The position numbers and the translations under genes are program-made. 53,132 nt of DNA. Source: Bacteroidales bacterium UBA6192. GTDB lineage: Bacteria; Bacteroidota; Bacteroidia; Bacteroidales; F082. Position 1 is the stretch's first letter, and the number at the start of each line of letters is the position of its first letter. Shown here piece after piece: positions 27,386-35,032 of the stretch. The stretch spans positions 1 through 53,132 of the forward strand of contig DITE01000016.1 of the NCBI GenBank assembly GCA_002422725.1, read 5' to 3'. Below the pieces are notes generated by a model that had not been told where the DNA came from, searched no databases, and saw nothing but the letters and a program-made list of their open reading frames with translations.

Positions 27386-27850
27386 ATGAAAAAATCATTT
27401 TACTTCATCATGTTGGCATCTGTTATGGCTTTAACCTTTGGCTGTAAGAAGGACGATGCAGATTCTGCTAAAGCAAGTTTCTCAGCAAAAGTTGAGGGAA
27501 CAGTCTGGGCAGCAGCAAACATCACTGCTATGTATCAAACCGGCAGTAACGCCACTTCAATTACAACTTTTGGCACCATGCCTTCAGAACAAATCACTTT
27601 ACATTTTATAGGTTCAGAAACAGGAACCTATACATTTGGAGATCTAAATCTGGCTTCAGCTGTAATTGGGGGTAATACTTTTACTACAATGTTTAGCGAC
27701 AATCCTACCGGTGCAATTGTTATTACAAAGTATGATATGACAAACAAAAAAATTTCCGGGACATTTACCTTTTCAGGAGACAATATGGACGGCGATGTTT
27801 TCGAAGTTACCGAAGGCAAGTTTGAGAATGTTGACCTTGTAGTAATGTAG
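27386..27850 (+). CDS. Hypothetical lipoprotein (DUF6252-like)
   Basis: The 154-residue lipoprotein has a leader with the lipobox ending at Cys20 (LTFGC), followed by KKDDADSAKASFSAKV. Beta-rich sequence follows, with VWAAANITAMY near 40 and repeated Gly/Thr strands (ITLHFIGSETGTYTFG, KISGTFTFSGDN). The pattern of a substrate-like FSAKVEGTVW opening resembles DUF6252 lipoproteins of Bacteroidota, of unknown role. I chose ATG 27386, where the signal peptide begins, over an in-frame ATG at 27329. The gene sits between the two copies of the recF 3' repeat, so it may have arrived with the event that made them. Confidence 0.75.
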   Translation: MKKSFYFIMLASVMALTFGCKKDDADSAKASFSAKVEGTVWAAANITAMYQTGSNATSITTFGTMPSEQITLHFIGSETGTYTFGDLNLASAVIGGNTFTTMFSDNPTGAIVITKYDMTNKKISGTFTFSGDNMDGDVFEVTEGKFENVDLVVM

Positions 27851-27904
27851 TGCTTACTACTTGATTGTTAAGTATGTAATTGAGAAAATCACAATCAAGC
27901 TGAA

Positions 27905-28051
27905 GAGGCTGTCTCAAAAGTTAATTATTTGCTTCAAAACCGGAGAAATCACAAGTCACTAAAGTTATTTATTGGAAATCAATTTTTCGCGCTCTTTAGT
28001 CACCTTCTTTGGTCATTGAGGTTAATTTATTCTGACTTTTGAGTTAGCCTC
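27905..28051. mobile_element. MITE-like element with 17-base inverted ends
   Basis: The left end GAGGCTGTCTCAAAAGT (27905-27921) and right end ACTTTTGAGTTAGCCTC (28035-28051) are inverted repeats matching at 15 of 17 positions. They enclose 113 bases with no ORF. Ends of the GAGGCTGTCTCAAAA form resemble IS termini I associate with Bacteroidota. No target duplication is visible. The right end plus following T-run could also act as a weak terminator. Confidence 0.5.
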
Positions 28052-28099
28052 TTTTTTTATTGCAGCTTATTGAAAACTATTGAATTGTTTTATTAAAAA

Positions 28100-28112
28100 A
28101 TTGAGCACAACC
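28100..28112 (+). repeat. 13-base direct repeat, copy 2
   Basis: This is an exact copy of the 13-mer at 27124-27136, 976 bases away. Confidence 0.6.
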
Positions 28113-28220
28113 CATTAATCATCAAAAATACTTCTTTCATGTTGTTTAGTAACTATCCGAAATTAATTGAACAATCAGCCCCATCTCATGAACTCTTTTC
28201 AAATAGCCGGGAATCATGCA

Positions 28221-28358
28221 GGCAACGACAGTTTTGGCCAGGTTTTCATTACCGACACCCAGCAAGAGCGTATCGAGCGGCTTTTTGCAGGAAGCCATAT
28301 TGACCACCGAAATTTCTGTGCTGTTTCGGGACAGGTTCATCAATTTCAAGCCTAAGTT
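28221..28358 (+). pseudogene. recF 3'-end fragment (copy 2)
   Basis: This is a remnant encoding the last 45 or so residues of RecF, including DSFGQVFITDTQQERIERLF and the terminal GQVHQFQA with stop codon at 28353-28355. It has four amino-acid changes from the intact gene and no recF sequence upstream. Six of ten base differences are silent. This suggests that the copy diverged while under selection in another genome and was brought in, rather than decaying here. A 62-codon frame from ATG 28167 runs into it, but its first part is unrelated to RecF. It is probably not functional. Confidence 0.85.
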
Positions 28359-28572
28359 TTCAGGCATCCCCTCACCAGACGTTTTAATCACGACTTATTA
28401 TTACAGCCTTTGCTCTATGTGCTTTCTTTGAAAGACTGCGCGCCATACATCAAAGAAAAATATTGAAACAGAGTATCGAGGACAGTTTCTTAGATAGTAT
28501 CTTTGAAATATTATCAGTAATAGTTCCCAATGCTATCCACTTGTTAACCAACATAATTAAGAAATAAACGAC
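28359..28572. other. Intergenic leader of purK
   Basis: There is no gene here. TATCTTTG at 28498-28505 is a good -7 box for purK, whose ATG is at 28573; a -33 box is not evident. Confidence 0.45.
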
Positions 28573-29751
28573 ATGGAAAGATTAGTAACATCAAATTTGA
28601 AACTTGGAATTATTGCAGGTGGTCAACTTGGAAAAATGCTTATCCAGGAAGCCAGCAAATGGGACATCATAACCTATGTTTTGGATCATGATGAAGATTG
28701 TCCTGCAGGAAGCATTGCTTCACATTATATAAAAGGCAGCAATGTAGATTTTGATTCGGTGTACCAATTCGGGAAAATGGTTGATGTATTGACCTTTGAA
28801 ATTGAGAATGTTAATATCGAGGCCCTTAAAAAGCTTAAATCAGAAGGGCAAAGAGTCGTACCCGACCCTGAAATATTGGAATTAATACAGGACAAAGGAT
28901 TGCAGAAAGAGTTTTACAAAAAAAATGGAATTCCAACTTCCAACTTTAGAATATTTGAATCAGAAAATGCCATCCTGAATGCAATTGATAAAGAAGAAAT
29001 TAGTTTTCCTTTTGTACAAAAACTCAGAAGAGGTGGTTATGACGGTCGTGGAGTTGCAGTTATCGACGGCAAAAACGGTCTGATAAAATTACTTATGGGG
29101 GCATCTGTTATTGAGGATAAAGTTGACATTGAAAAGGAAATATCAGTAATTGTAGCACGAAACAAAAAGGGCGAAATAAAATGCTATCCTGTTGTCGAGA
29201 TGCTTTTTGACCCCCATGCAAATCTTGTGGATAAATTGATCTGCCCCTCGTCGATAACAGTTGAACAATCTGAAAAAGCGGTCAATCTTGCCAGCGAAAT
29301 TATCGAACTGCTGCATATGGAAGGCCTCCTTGCTGTGGAGTTCTTTATCGATAACAAAGGTGAAGTAATTGTAAACGAAGTGGCTCCTCGACCCCACAAC
29401 AGCGGTCATCATACGATTGAAAGCATAATAACATCACAATTTGAGCAACATCTGCGTGCAATATTAAACCTGCCTTTGGGAAGCACAAAACTCAAACTTC
29501 CATCGGTAATGATAAATATTTTAGGAGCAGATGGCTACGAAGGTCGTGCAATTTATGAAGGATTAACGGAGAGCATGGCAATTGACGGTGTAAAGATTCA
29601 CTTATACGGAAAGAAAATAACAAAACCCTATCGAAAAATGGGACATGTTACTGTTCTGTCAACATCGTTGGAGTGTGCGTTAAAAAAGGCAGAAACCGTA
29701 AAGCAACTCATAAAAGTAAAATCATGGAAGGAAAATCATCAAACACTTTAA
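28573..29751 (+). CDS. purK: N5-carboxyaminoimidazole ribonucleotide synthase PurK
   Basis: The 392-residue ATP-grasp enzyme carboxylates aminoimidazole ribonucleotide with bicarbonate and ATP in de novo purine synthesis; PurE then moves the carboxylate. The opening LGIIAGGQLGKML (residues about 11-23) is the PurK nucleotide-binding start. QKLRRGGYDGRGVAV (about 153-167) and EVAPRPHNSGHHTIE (about 271-285) are ATP-grasp and substrate motifs, all intact. The partner purE is 2 kb downstream on the same strand, separated by four genes with no purine link. The codon use is AT-richer than in recF or ftsE. Confidence 0.96.
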   Translation: MERLVTSNLKLGIIAGGQLGKMLIQEASKWDIITYVLDHDEDCPAGSIASHYIKGSNVDFDSVYQFGKMVDVLTFEIENVNIEALKKLKSEGQRVVPDPEILELIQDKGLQKEFYKKNGIPTSNFRIFESENAILNAIDKEEISFPFVQKLRRGGYDGRGVAVIDGKNGLIKLLMGASVIEDKVDIEKEISVIVARNKKGEIKCYPVVEMLFDPHANLVDKLICPSSITVEQSEKAVNLASEIIELLHMEGLLAVEFFIDNKGEVIVNEVAPRPHNSGHHTIESIITSQFEQHLRAILNLPLGSTKLKLPSVMINILGADGYEGRAIYEGLTESMAIDGVKIHLYGKKITKPYRKMGHVTVLSTSLECALKKAETVKQLIKVKSWKENHQTL

Positions 29752-29807
29752 CAATCCAAAATGTTAATTGTTTAGCCTCCTTAAAGACCGTCAATTGCAA
29801 TAAGGGT

Positions 29808-30398
29808 ATGAACAACTTCATAGAAAAATTTGTATTCGTTTTGAGTTTGATATTTCTTTTTAGTTTTCACGGATTTTCCCAATCGAAATATGAAAAAGAA
29901 TTTCGAATTAAGGCAAAAGATGTACCCTCAGGCGCACTTTCTTTTGTTGACTCATTGGGTTTCAAATCCAAAGTAAAATGGTATAAAGAAATCGGATTAA
30001 ACCATATCAGCATTGAGGCCAAATCAAGATTTCTAAAAGAAAGACATAGCATCGAGTTTAGCGATAACGGAATATTTCAGGATGTTGAAATAGAAGTAAA
30101 TCCCAGCAAGATCCCTTTTAACACGTATTCGAAAATGAAAGGAGTTTTATCCCAAAGACACGAAAAGTATAAAATTGAGAAAGTTCAGATACAATATACC
30201 GGGGATAGAAATTTAGTTTTGAGGTTTTTAACAGGAAACAGGAGTAAGGTTGAAGGTATTGAAATAAACTATGAAGTTGTCATTTCGACTAAGATGGATG
30301 GGGATTTTCTTATGCTCGAATACCTGTTCTCAGAAACAGGCGAATATGTGCAAAGCAATCAAATCATGTCGAAAAGAGAAGATACTATTGATTACTAA
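29808..30398 (+). CDS. Hypothetical exported protein
   Basis: The function is not recognised. The 196-residue product has a signal peptide (about 1-24, ending HGFSQ) and a soluble domain built of two similar beta-alpha units. The motif FRIKAKDVPSGALSFVDSL lies near 29-47 and an INPSKIPFNTYSKM-like stretch near 100, reminiscent of PepSY/BLIP-like folds. I chose ATG 29808, which has a TAAGGG stretch just upstream and starts the signal peptide; the frame is open earlier but overlaps purK. It ends 2 bases before the DUF2490 gene, so the two are surely co-transcribed and may work together in the envelope (inference). Confidence 0.7.
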   Translation: MNNFIEKFVFVLSLIFLFSFHGFSQSKYEKEFRIKAKDVPSGALSFVDSLGFKSKVKWYKEIGLNHISIEAKSRFLKERHSIEFSDNGIFQDVEIEVNPSKIPFNTYSKMKGVLSQRHEKYKIEKVQIQYTGDRNLVLRFLTGNRSKVEGIEINYEVVISTKMDGDFLMLEYLFSETGEYVQSNQIMSKREDTIDY

Positions 30399-30400
30399 AC

Positions 30401-31072
30401 ATGAAAAAGTTCCTGATTATATTCATTCTTTCGGCAATGACGGCCATTAGTAATGCGCAAAGCAGCTATCAGTACGGAATTATTCCATCAATCAATTTAA
30501 TTAAGAAATTTCCCAGGAACTGGTCGGCAAATTTTAAGGTTGAGTCAAGGCAATCCCTTTATAACCATGAGCTGAAATATGAATATTTACTCACTGATGG
30601 GTCCCTGGTTGTAACAAAACGGATTGCATCAAATATTACAGTTGGTGGTGGATACTTGATAAGGGCCGAAGATGATGAATTGAAAAACAGAGCGATACAA
30701 CAGATTAGTTTTGGCAAAAAGTATCCTGGTTTTCGAATGGCACATAGGGTAATGACTGACCAAACTTTTGAAAAAAATAACAAGGCTGAATTTCGCCTCA
30801 GGTATCGGATATCGTCAGAGATACCGTTGGAGGGACAGTCACTTGATGTAAAGGAGTTTTACCTCAAAATCAATAATGAATACCTAAATTCATGGGAAGG
30901 AGATGATTACGATATGGAAATCAGATGGGTAGCTCTTCTGGGATATTCTGTTTCTCCAGTAAATGATTTGGAAATTGGCCTCGACTATAGGTTGGATTCA
31001 TTTATTGAAGGAAATTCAAGAAACAGAATCTGGCTAAGTATAAACATTTTTCATTCGTTAGGAAAAGAATAA
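30401..31072 (+). CDS. DUF2490-type outer-membrane beta-barrel protein
   Basis: The 223-residue protein has a signal peptide (1-19, ending SNAQ) and about ten amphipathic strands with aromatic girdles (WSANFKVESRQSL, FRLRYRISSEIPL, LEIGLDYRLDSF). This suits a small outer-membrane barrel of the DUF2490 family, whose function is unknown. It begins 2 bases after the exported protein gene, forming a tight pair. A lipoprotein with coiled coil and a zinc-ribbon protein follow on the same strand. The family call is by pattern, not by a search. Confidence 0.7.
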   Translation: MKKFLIIFILSAMTAISNAQSSYQYGIIPSINLIKKFPRNWSANFKVESRQSLYNHELKYEYLLTDGSLVVTKRIASNITVGGGYLIRAEDDELKNRAIQQISFGKKYPGFRMAHRVMTDQTFEKNNKAEFRLRYRISSEIPLEGQSLDVKEFYLKINNEYLNSWEGDDYDMEIRWVALLGYSVSPVNDLEIGLDYRLDSFIEGNSRNRIWLSINIFHSLGKE

Positions 31073-31123
31073 TAAAATTGACTGAATAACCGTTTTCATA
31101 TTTAATTTTAAACCACCCGAATT

Positions 31124-31405
31124 ATGGTAAAAATCGTTAGAATCATCCTCATGGCTGTTGTGACTACAGGCATTTTCAACTCCTGTGGTGATGTGAACAG
31201 AAAGTTTGATGAAAAGATTGACAACTTGATGAAAAAAGCTGAATCGTTAGATTCTTTGATAAACAAAGAGGTCGATAAAGTGCTGGTACTTGATTCGCTT
31301 ATAAACACAGGAAGTGAAAAGGCAAAAAAACTGGATTCCCTTATTGATAAATCAACATCAAGATTGGACTCGTTGGTAAAAGAAAAAATTAATCCAAAAA
31401 AATAA
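31124..31405 (+). CDS. Small coiled-coil lipoprotein
   Basis: The 93-residue lipoprotein has a lipobox ending at Cys21 (IFNSC). Nearly all the mature protein is one heptad-like helix with repeated LDSLI units: SLDSLINK, VLDSLINT, KLDSLIDK and RLDSLVKE, spaced 14 residues apart. Such proteins resemble the trimeric Lpp-type wall spacers in design, although the sequence is unrelated. It could tether the outer membrane or act as an assembly clamp; this is inference from shape. It lies 51 bases downstream of the DUF2490 gene and 25 bases before the zinc-ribbon gene, on the same strand. Confidence 0.75.
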   Translation: MVKIVRIILMAVVTTGIFNSCGDVNRKFDEKIDNLMKKAESLDSLINKEVDKVLVLDSLINTGSEKAKKLDSLIDKSTSRLDSLVKEKINPKK

Positions 31406-31430
31406 AGTTTAACCATATAATCTTTTTAAA

Positions 31431-31679
31431 ATGAAATGTCCAAATTGTAATGTAAATCTGGTTATGACCGAACGAAGTGGAATTGAAATAGATTACTGTC
31501 CTGATTGCAGAGGTATTTGGCTTGATCGTGGCGAGCTTGATAAAATCATCGAACGGTCCTCGCAAAGTGCAAAGAATTATCCGGATGAAAATATTCACGG
31601 AAAACATTATCATCCCAAGGAAGGCGATTATCGCTACAAAAAGCGAAAAGGGCTGTTGGGAGAAATTTTTGATTTTTAA
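31431..31679 (+). CDS. TFIIB-type zinc-ribbon protein
   Basis: The 82-residue cytosolic protein has one zf-TFIIB-type ribbon: Cys3, Cys6 (CPNC) and Cys25, Cys28 (CPDC), followed by RGIWLDRGELDKI, which is the standard extension of this family. The C-terminal half is charged, ending in KKRKGLLGEIFDF. These small proteins are widespread and unstudied. Zinc binding is safe; any role in nucleic-acid or protein contacts is guesswork. It lies 46 bases upstream of purE. Confidence 0.88.
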   Translation: MKCPNCNVNLVMTERSGIEIDYCPDCRGIWLDRGELDKIIERSSQSAKNYPDENIHGKHYHPKEGDYRYKKRKGLLGEIFDF

Positions 31680-31725
31680 ACTTTTGTAGGTTTAAGGTTG
31701 AACATAAATTATAGAAAGGAGTATC

Positions 31726-32217
31726 ATGGACAGAATAATTGTAAGCATAGTAATGGGGTCTGACTCTGATTTACCCGTGATGCAACAGGCAGCCGAAATG
31801 CTTGATTTATTTGACGTGGGTTACGAAATTGATATCGTTTCGGCCCACCGGACGCCCGAAAAATTATTTGAATTTGCTTCAAATGCACATAAGCGCGGAA
31901 TTGTTGTCATCATTGCCGGGGCAGGTGGGGCTGCCCACTTGCCGGGCATGGTGGCAGCCATTTCGCCTCTGCCTGTAATTGGCGTGCCAATAAAGTCGGG
32001 CAATTCCATTGATGGTTGGGATTCTATTCTTTCTATTTTGCAAATGCCTGGCGGAGTGCCTGTTGCAACAGTAGCATTAAACGGAGCAAAAAACGCAGGA
32101 ATTCTTGCAGCCCAAATTGTTTCAGTAATGAACAATTCAGTACAGAGCAAGATTTTACAATATAAACAAGAGCTTAAAGAACAAGTAATTACCAAGTCGA
32201 AAAACTTGAACACATAG
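31726..32217 (+). CDS. purE: N5-CAIR mutase PurE
   Basis: The 163-residue class I PurE converts N5-carboxyaminoimidazole ribonucleotide to CAIR, using the product of PurK (28573). The motifs are GSDSDLPVM (about 11-19, phosphate site), SAHRTPE (about 39-45, catalytic His) and AGGAAHLPGM near 66-75, all typical of class I. It is likely an octamer in the cytosol. The stop codon is one base before the DUF6671 gene start, so that gene is translationally linked. Confidence 0.96.
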   Translation: MDRIIVSIVMGSDSDLPVMQQAAEMLDLFDVGYEIDIVSAHRTPEKLFEFASNAHKRGIVVIIAGAGGAAHLPGMVAAISPLPVIGVPIKSGNSIDGWDSILSILQMPGGVPVATVALNGAKNAGILAAQIVSVMNNSVQSKILQYKQELKEQVITKSKNLNT

Positions 32218-32218
32218 A

Positions 32219-33061
32219 ATGATTTTTTTTAAAGGCAGGAAAGCGGTTATAGCTACCAAGCATAAAAAGGAAGAAGTGATTGCCCCAATTCTGGAAAAGA
32301 AGTTGGGGTTAATTTGTGTTACTCCGAATGAATTGGATACTGACCTCTTAGGTACTTTTTCAGGCGAAGTTGAAAGATCAGGCGACCCCATTACAACTTT
32401 GCGTAAAAAGTGCCAAATGGCAATAAAAAAAACCGGAATAAGTGTAGCAATAGCCAATGAGGGTTCTTTTGGCTCTCATCCAGCCATTTATTTTGCCCCT
32501 GTAGATGAAGAACTTGTTATGCTTTTGGATGACGAAAACGGCATTGAAATAATTGAAAGAGAGTTAAGTTTCGAAACGAATTTCGATGGAACAGATATAA
32601 AATCTGTTGATGAACTTGATGAGTTTGCGCATAAAATTGGGTTTCCTTCACATGGAATTATTCTAAAAAAGGCTAAAGACAACTTTAAAGGCATTATAAA
32701 AGAAAGTCAGTCAATTGAAGAATTGATTGAAAATTACCACAAAATAAAAAGTGTTGATTGTTCAGCCTATGCCGAAACAGATATGCGGGCAATTTACAAC
32801 CCAACCCGGATGAAAGTTATTGCAAGGGCAACCGAAAAGTTGGTATCCAAGATAAACACTTTATGCCCTAATTGCAGTATCCCTGGTTTTAGCGTAGTAG
32901 ATGGCCAAAAGGGATTACCCTGCGAAATGTGCGGTTTACCAACAAGGTCAGCACTTAAACATATTTATCGTTGTTATCAATGCAATTTTCAAATGGAAAA
33001 AGAATTTCCGTTTGAAAAACGGGTTGAAGACCCACAATACTGTGATTTTTGTAATCCTTAA
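32219..33061 (+). CDS. DUF6671 family protein
   Basis: The 280-residue protein has a DUF6671-like N-terminal domain: GRKAVIATKHKKEEVIAP at about 6-23, then ANEGSFGSHPAIYF near 79-92. A conserved YAETDMRAIYNPTRMKVIARA stretch is near 182-202. The C-terminus holds zinc-type Cys pairs: CPNC near 215, CEMC near 234, CYQC near 251 and CDFC near 275. The reaction is unknown. It starts one base after purE and precedes sua5, suggesting a nucleotide- or translation-related role. That is an inference from position; the substrate is not known. Confidence 0.85.
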   Translation: MIFFKGRKAVIATKHKKEEVIAPILEKKLGLICVTPNELDTDLLGTFSGEVERSGDPITTLRKKCQMAIKKTGISVAIANEGSFGSHPAIYFAPVDEELVMLLDDENGIEIIERELSFETNFDGTDIKSVDELDEFAHKIGFPSHGIILKKAKDNFKGIIKESQSIEELIENYHKIKSVDCSAYAETDMRAIYNPTRMKVIARATEKLVSKINTLCPNCSIPGFSVVDGQKGLPCEMCGLPTRSALKHIYRCYQCNFQMEKEFPFEKRVEDPQYCDFCNP

Positions 33062-33206
33062 AATTGACATGAATGGGGGGATTTTTAAAAGTATTGGCAT
33101 CATTCAATATTTTGGGGTGTCCATATTTGCCATGTGGGAATAGGTTTAAGCATATTTTTTGCTCTTTTGTTTTCAATCAGCATTAATAATTTCATGATAT
33201 ATATTC
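33062..33206. other. AT-rich gap after DUF6671
   Basis: There is no gene or terminator of note in these 145 bases. Confidence 0.35.
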
Positions 33207-33515
33207 ATGTTAGCTAATATTTCGCATTTAATTCTTGCCTTGCTCATAGGTATCGGATTTGGTAGAAATTTAATTCTATTTGCCAAGAAACCAATTAAGC
33301 CATCTGGTGTAAAAAGCCATAGAATTATTTACCCATACATTCTTATAATTTATGTAATTTCAGGCATCGCAGTTCCTGTTAACGGTGAATTTTTAAACGA
33401 TTTACAGGTTCATTTTTCTGTGCAAAAAATCTGTCAAGTTTCGCTTGCCTTGCTGGGAGTTCACAATTTTCGGATCGATTTATTACAACTATGTAAAGAT
33501 GAATATTTTAAGTGA
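33207..33515 (+). CDS. Possible small membrane protein
   Basis: This 102-residue frame has a hydrophobic helix at 5-25, a basic stretch, then a second helix at 43-57, and ends 17 bases inside sua5. The two-helix layout and coupling are plausible for a gene, but I recognise no family and the region is AT-rich, so it may be chance or a decayed gene. Confidence 0.35.
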   Translation: MLANISHLILALLIGIGFGRNLILFAKKPIKPSGVKSHRIIYPYILIIYVISGIAVPVNGEFLNDLQVHFSVQKICQVSLALLGVHNFRIDLLQLCKDEYFK

Positions 33516-34461
33516 AATAGAAATAGCGGCTAAGTTTATTCAAGAAGGGAAATTGGTTGCATTCCCAACCGAAACAGTTTATGGACTAGGCGCAGATGCT
33601 TTAAACCCTTTGGCTGTTGCAAAGATATTTACGCTAAAGGAACGCCCGTCTTTCGACCCCCTGATTATTCATATTGCTGATATTAATCAATTGGAAGAAC
33701 TTGTTTTAAGCACCGATGAAAGAATTTATAAACTAGCTGAAAAATTTTGGCCGGGCCCCTTAACTATGGTGTTGCCCAAAAGGAGCATTGTTCCCGGCAT
33801 TGTTACCTCGGGATTGCCAACATTAGGTGTTAGAATGCCTAGAAATGAAATTGCATTAGAATTGATACGTAAATCCTGTTGTCCGATTGCTGCGCCAAGT
33901 GCAAATAAATTCGGGCGTATTAGTCCTACTACTGCGGCTCATGTAAAAAAACAACTGCCAAACGTAGATTATATTCTTGATGGAGGCAAAACTACCGTTG
34001 GGATCGAATCCACCATAGTAAAACTTACAGATTATGGTTTTCAAATACTTCGCAATGGAGTTATTACACAAGAGGAGTTAGAAACTATTATTCCGTTTGA
34101 CAATAATTCAATAATTGAAAAATCATTAGCCCCCGGAATGCTTGAATCGCATTACAGTCCTAAGAAAATATTTTTGATTGCTAAAAATGCCGCCTTGAAA
34201 ATTGATAAATCCAAAGCGGGTCTTATTTCATTTTCAGGAGAATTTGAAAATGGTTATTGCAAAATAATAAGAGTTTCCGAAAGAAAGGATTTGAATGATT
34301 ATGCTGTAAATATGTTTGAAGCAATGCATTCTTTTGAAGATGATAACGATATTGAAATAATAATAGCAGAACCAGTGTGTGAAAAAGGAATTGGAAGGGC
34401 AATAATGGACAGGCTTAGAAAAGCAGAATTTAATTGGCGGCAAGATCATCTTCAAATTTAA
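33499..34461 (+). CDS. sua5: L-threonylcarbamoyladenylate synthase (two-domain Sua5)
   Basis: The 320-residue enzyme makes threonylcarbamoyl-AMP from threonine, bicarbonate and ATP for tRNA t6A37 modification. The YrdC domain (about 1-190) holds FPTETVYGLGADA, KERPSFDPL, PGPLTMVLP and APSANKFGRISPT. A Sua5 C-terminal domain follows, joined by SLAPGMLESHYSPKK near 211-225, the usual linker. I chose ATG 33499; an upstream ATG at 33445 adds residues outside the family. Base use is very AT-rich: the 60 bases at 34261 have 15 G+C. Confidence 0.94.
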   Translation: MNILSEIEIAAKFIQEGKLVAFPTETVYGLGADALNPLAVAKIFTLKERPSFDPLIIHIADINQLEELVLSTDERIYKLAEKFWPGPLTMVLPKRSIVPGIVTSGLPTLGVRMPRNEIALELIRKSCCPIAAPSANKFGRISPTTAAHVKKQLPNVDYILDGGKTTVGIESTIVKLTDYGFQILRNGVITQEELETIIPFDNNSIIEKSLAPGMLESHYSPKKIFLIAKNAALKIDKSKAGLISFSGEFENGYCKIIRVSERKDLNDYAVNMFEAMHSFEDDNDIEIIIAEPVCEKGIGRAIMDRLRKAEFNWRQDHLQI

Positions 34462-34687
34462 CTCAATTTGACATGGCTAAAGCCCTCATTGTTGCGCAGC
34501 GATCTGATCTGACGAATCTGATTAATCGGCATCTATTCACACTACCAAACCTTGTGAGTTGCTTTCAATGTGTATTTGAGCGATCTTAGAAATAGTAAGG
34601 CAACAGTTTGTCGCATGTTTCCACTGATTGGGCTGAAGGTCACGAAAACGCAGCATTTCATATCTTTGCATCCGAATCAATTATTGG
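34462..34687. other. Degenerate gap before the antiporter/transposase scar
   Basis: These 226 bases carry only broken frames and no recognisable promoter. They may include decayed mobile DNA, but I could not match them to a family. Confidence 0.35.
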
Positions 34688-34831
34688 ATGATTATGATTT
34701 TGCTAAATATTTTTGAAATTACTCTACCTTTAACAAATCCAGTATTAAAGTTTCTTGTAATACTAATTGTAATTTTAGCAGCCCCGATTCTATTAAATAA
34801 ACTTAAAATCCCTCATATTCTTGGACTTATC
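34688..34831 (+). pseudogene. 5' fragment of a cation:proton antiporter gene
   Basis: The first 48 codons of this frame encode an N-terminal helix like that of KefB/NhaP-type antiporters: LPLTNPVLKFLVILIVIL, then LLNKLKIPHILGLI. The normal continuation (AG-V-IGP and so on) is missing. Instead the frame passes directly into transposase sequence. Hence the antiporter has been truncated to its first helix and is surely dead. Confidence 0.75.
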
Positions 34832-35008
34832 ACAGCAGCAAATTCAATCAATGCACATCAACAAACAATCCTGGCTTACTTCAAAAACCGCAGCACAAAT
34901 GCACTGGCCGAAAACTTCAATGCTAAAATCAAAGCCTTCAGATCAGTCTTTAGAGGTATAAATGATATTGCTTTTTATATCTATCGTGTATCTCTAATAT
35001 TTGCTTAA
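34832..35008 (+). mobile_element. 3' remnant of an ISAon1-type (ISL3-like) transposase
   Basis: The last 58 codons of the chimeric frame match the C-terminus of ISAon1-type transposases: ANSINAHQQTILAYF, then STNALAENFNAKIKAFRS and FRGINDIAFYIYR. The alpha-helical SxxAExFNxKIKxFR motif is the conserved end of the DDE domain. Everything before it, including most catalytic residues, is gone. The nearby sequence to about 35045 (GCCCCACCGGGTTTATC) is probably the IS right end, abutting a truncated RAYT gene. Confidence 0.8.
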
Positions 35009-35032
35009 ACTATGTTTTATGCCCCACCGGGT

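Noticed and set aside
33445..33498. N-terminal extension of Sua5
   Set aside because: The added residues do not fit the YrdC domain start, and ATG 33499 gives the normal N-terminus.
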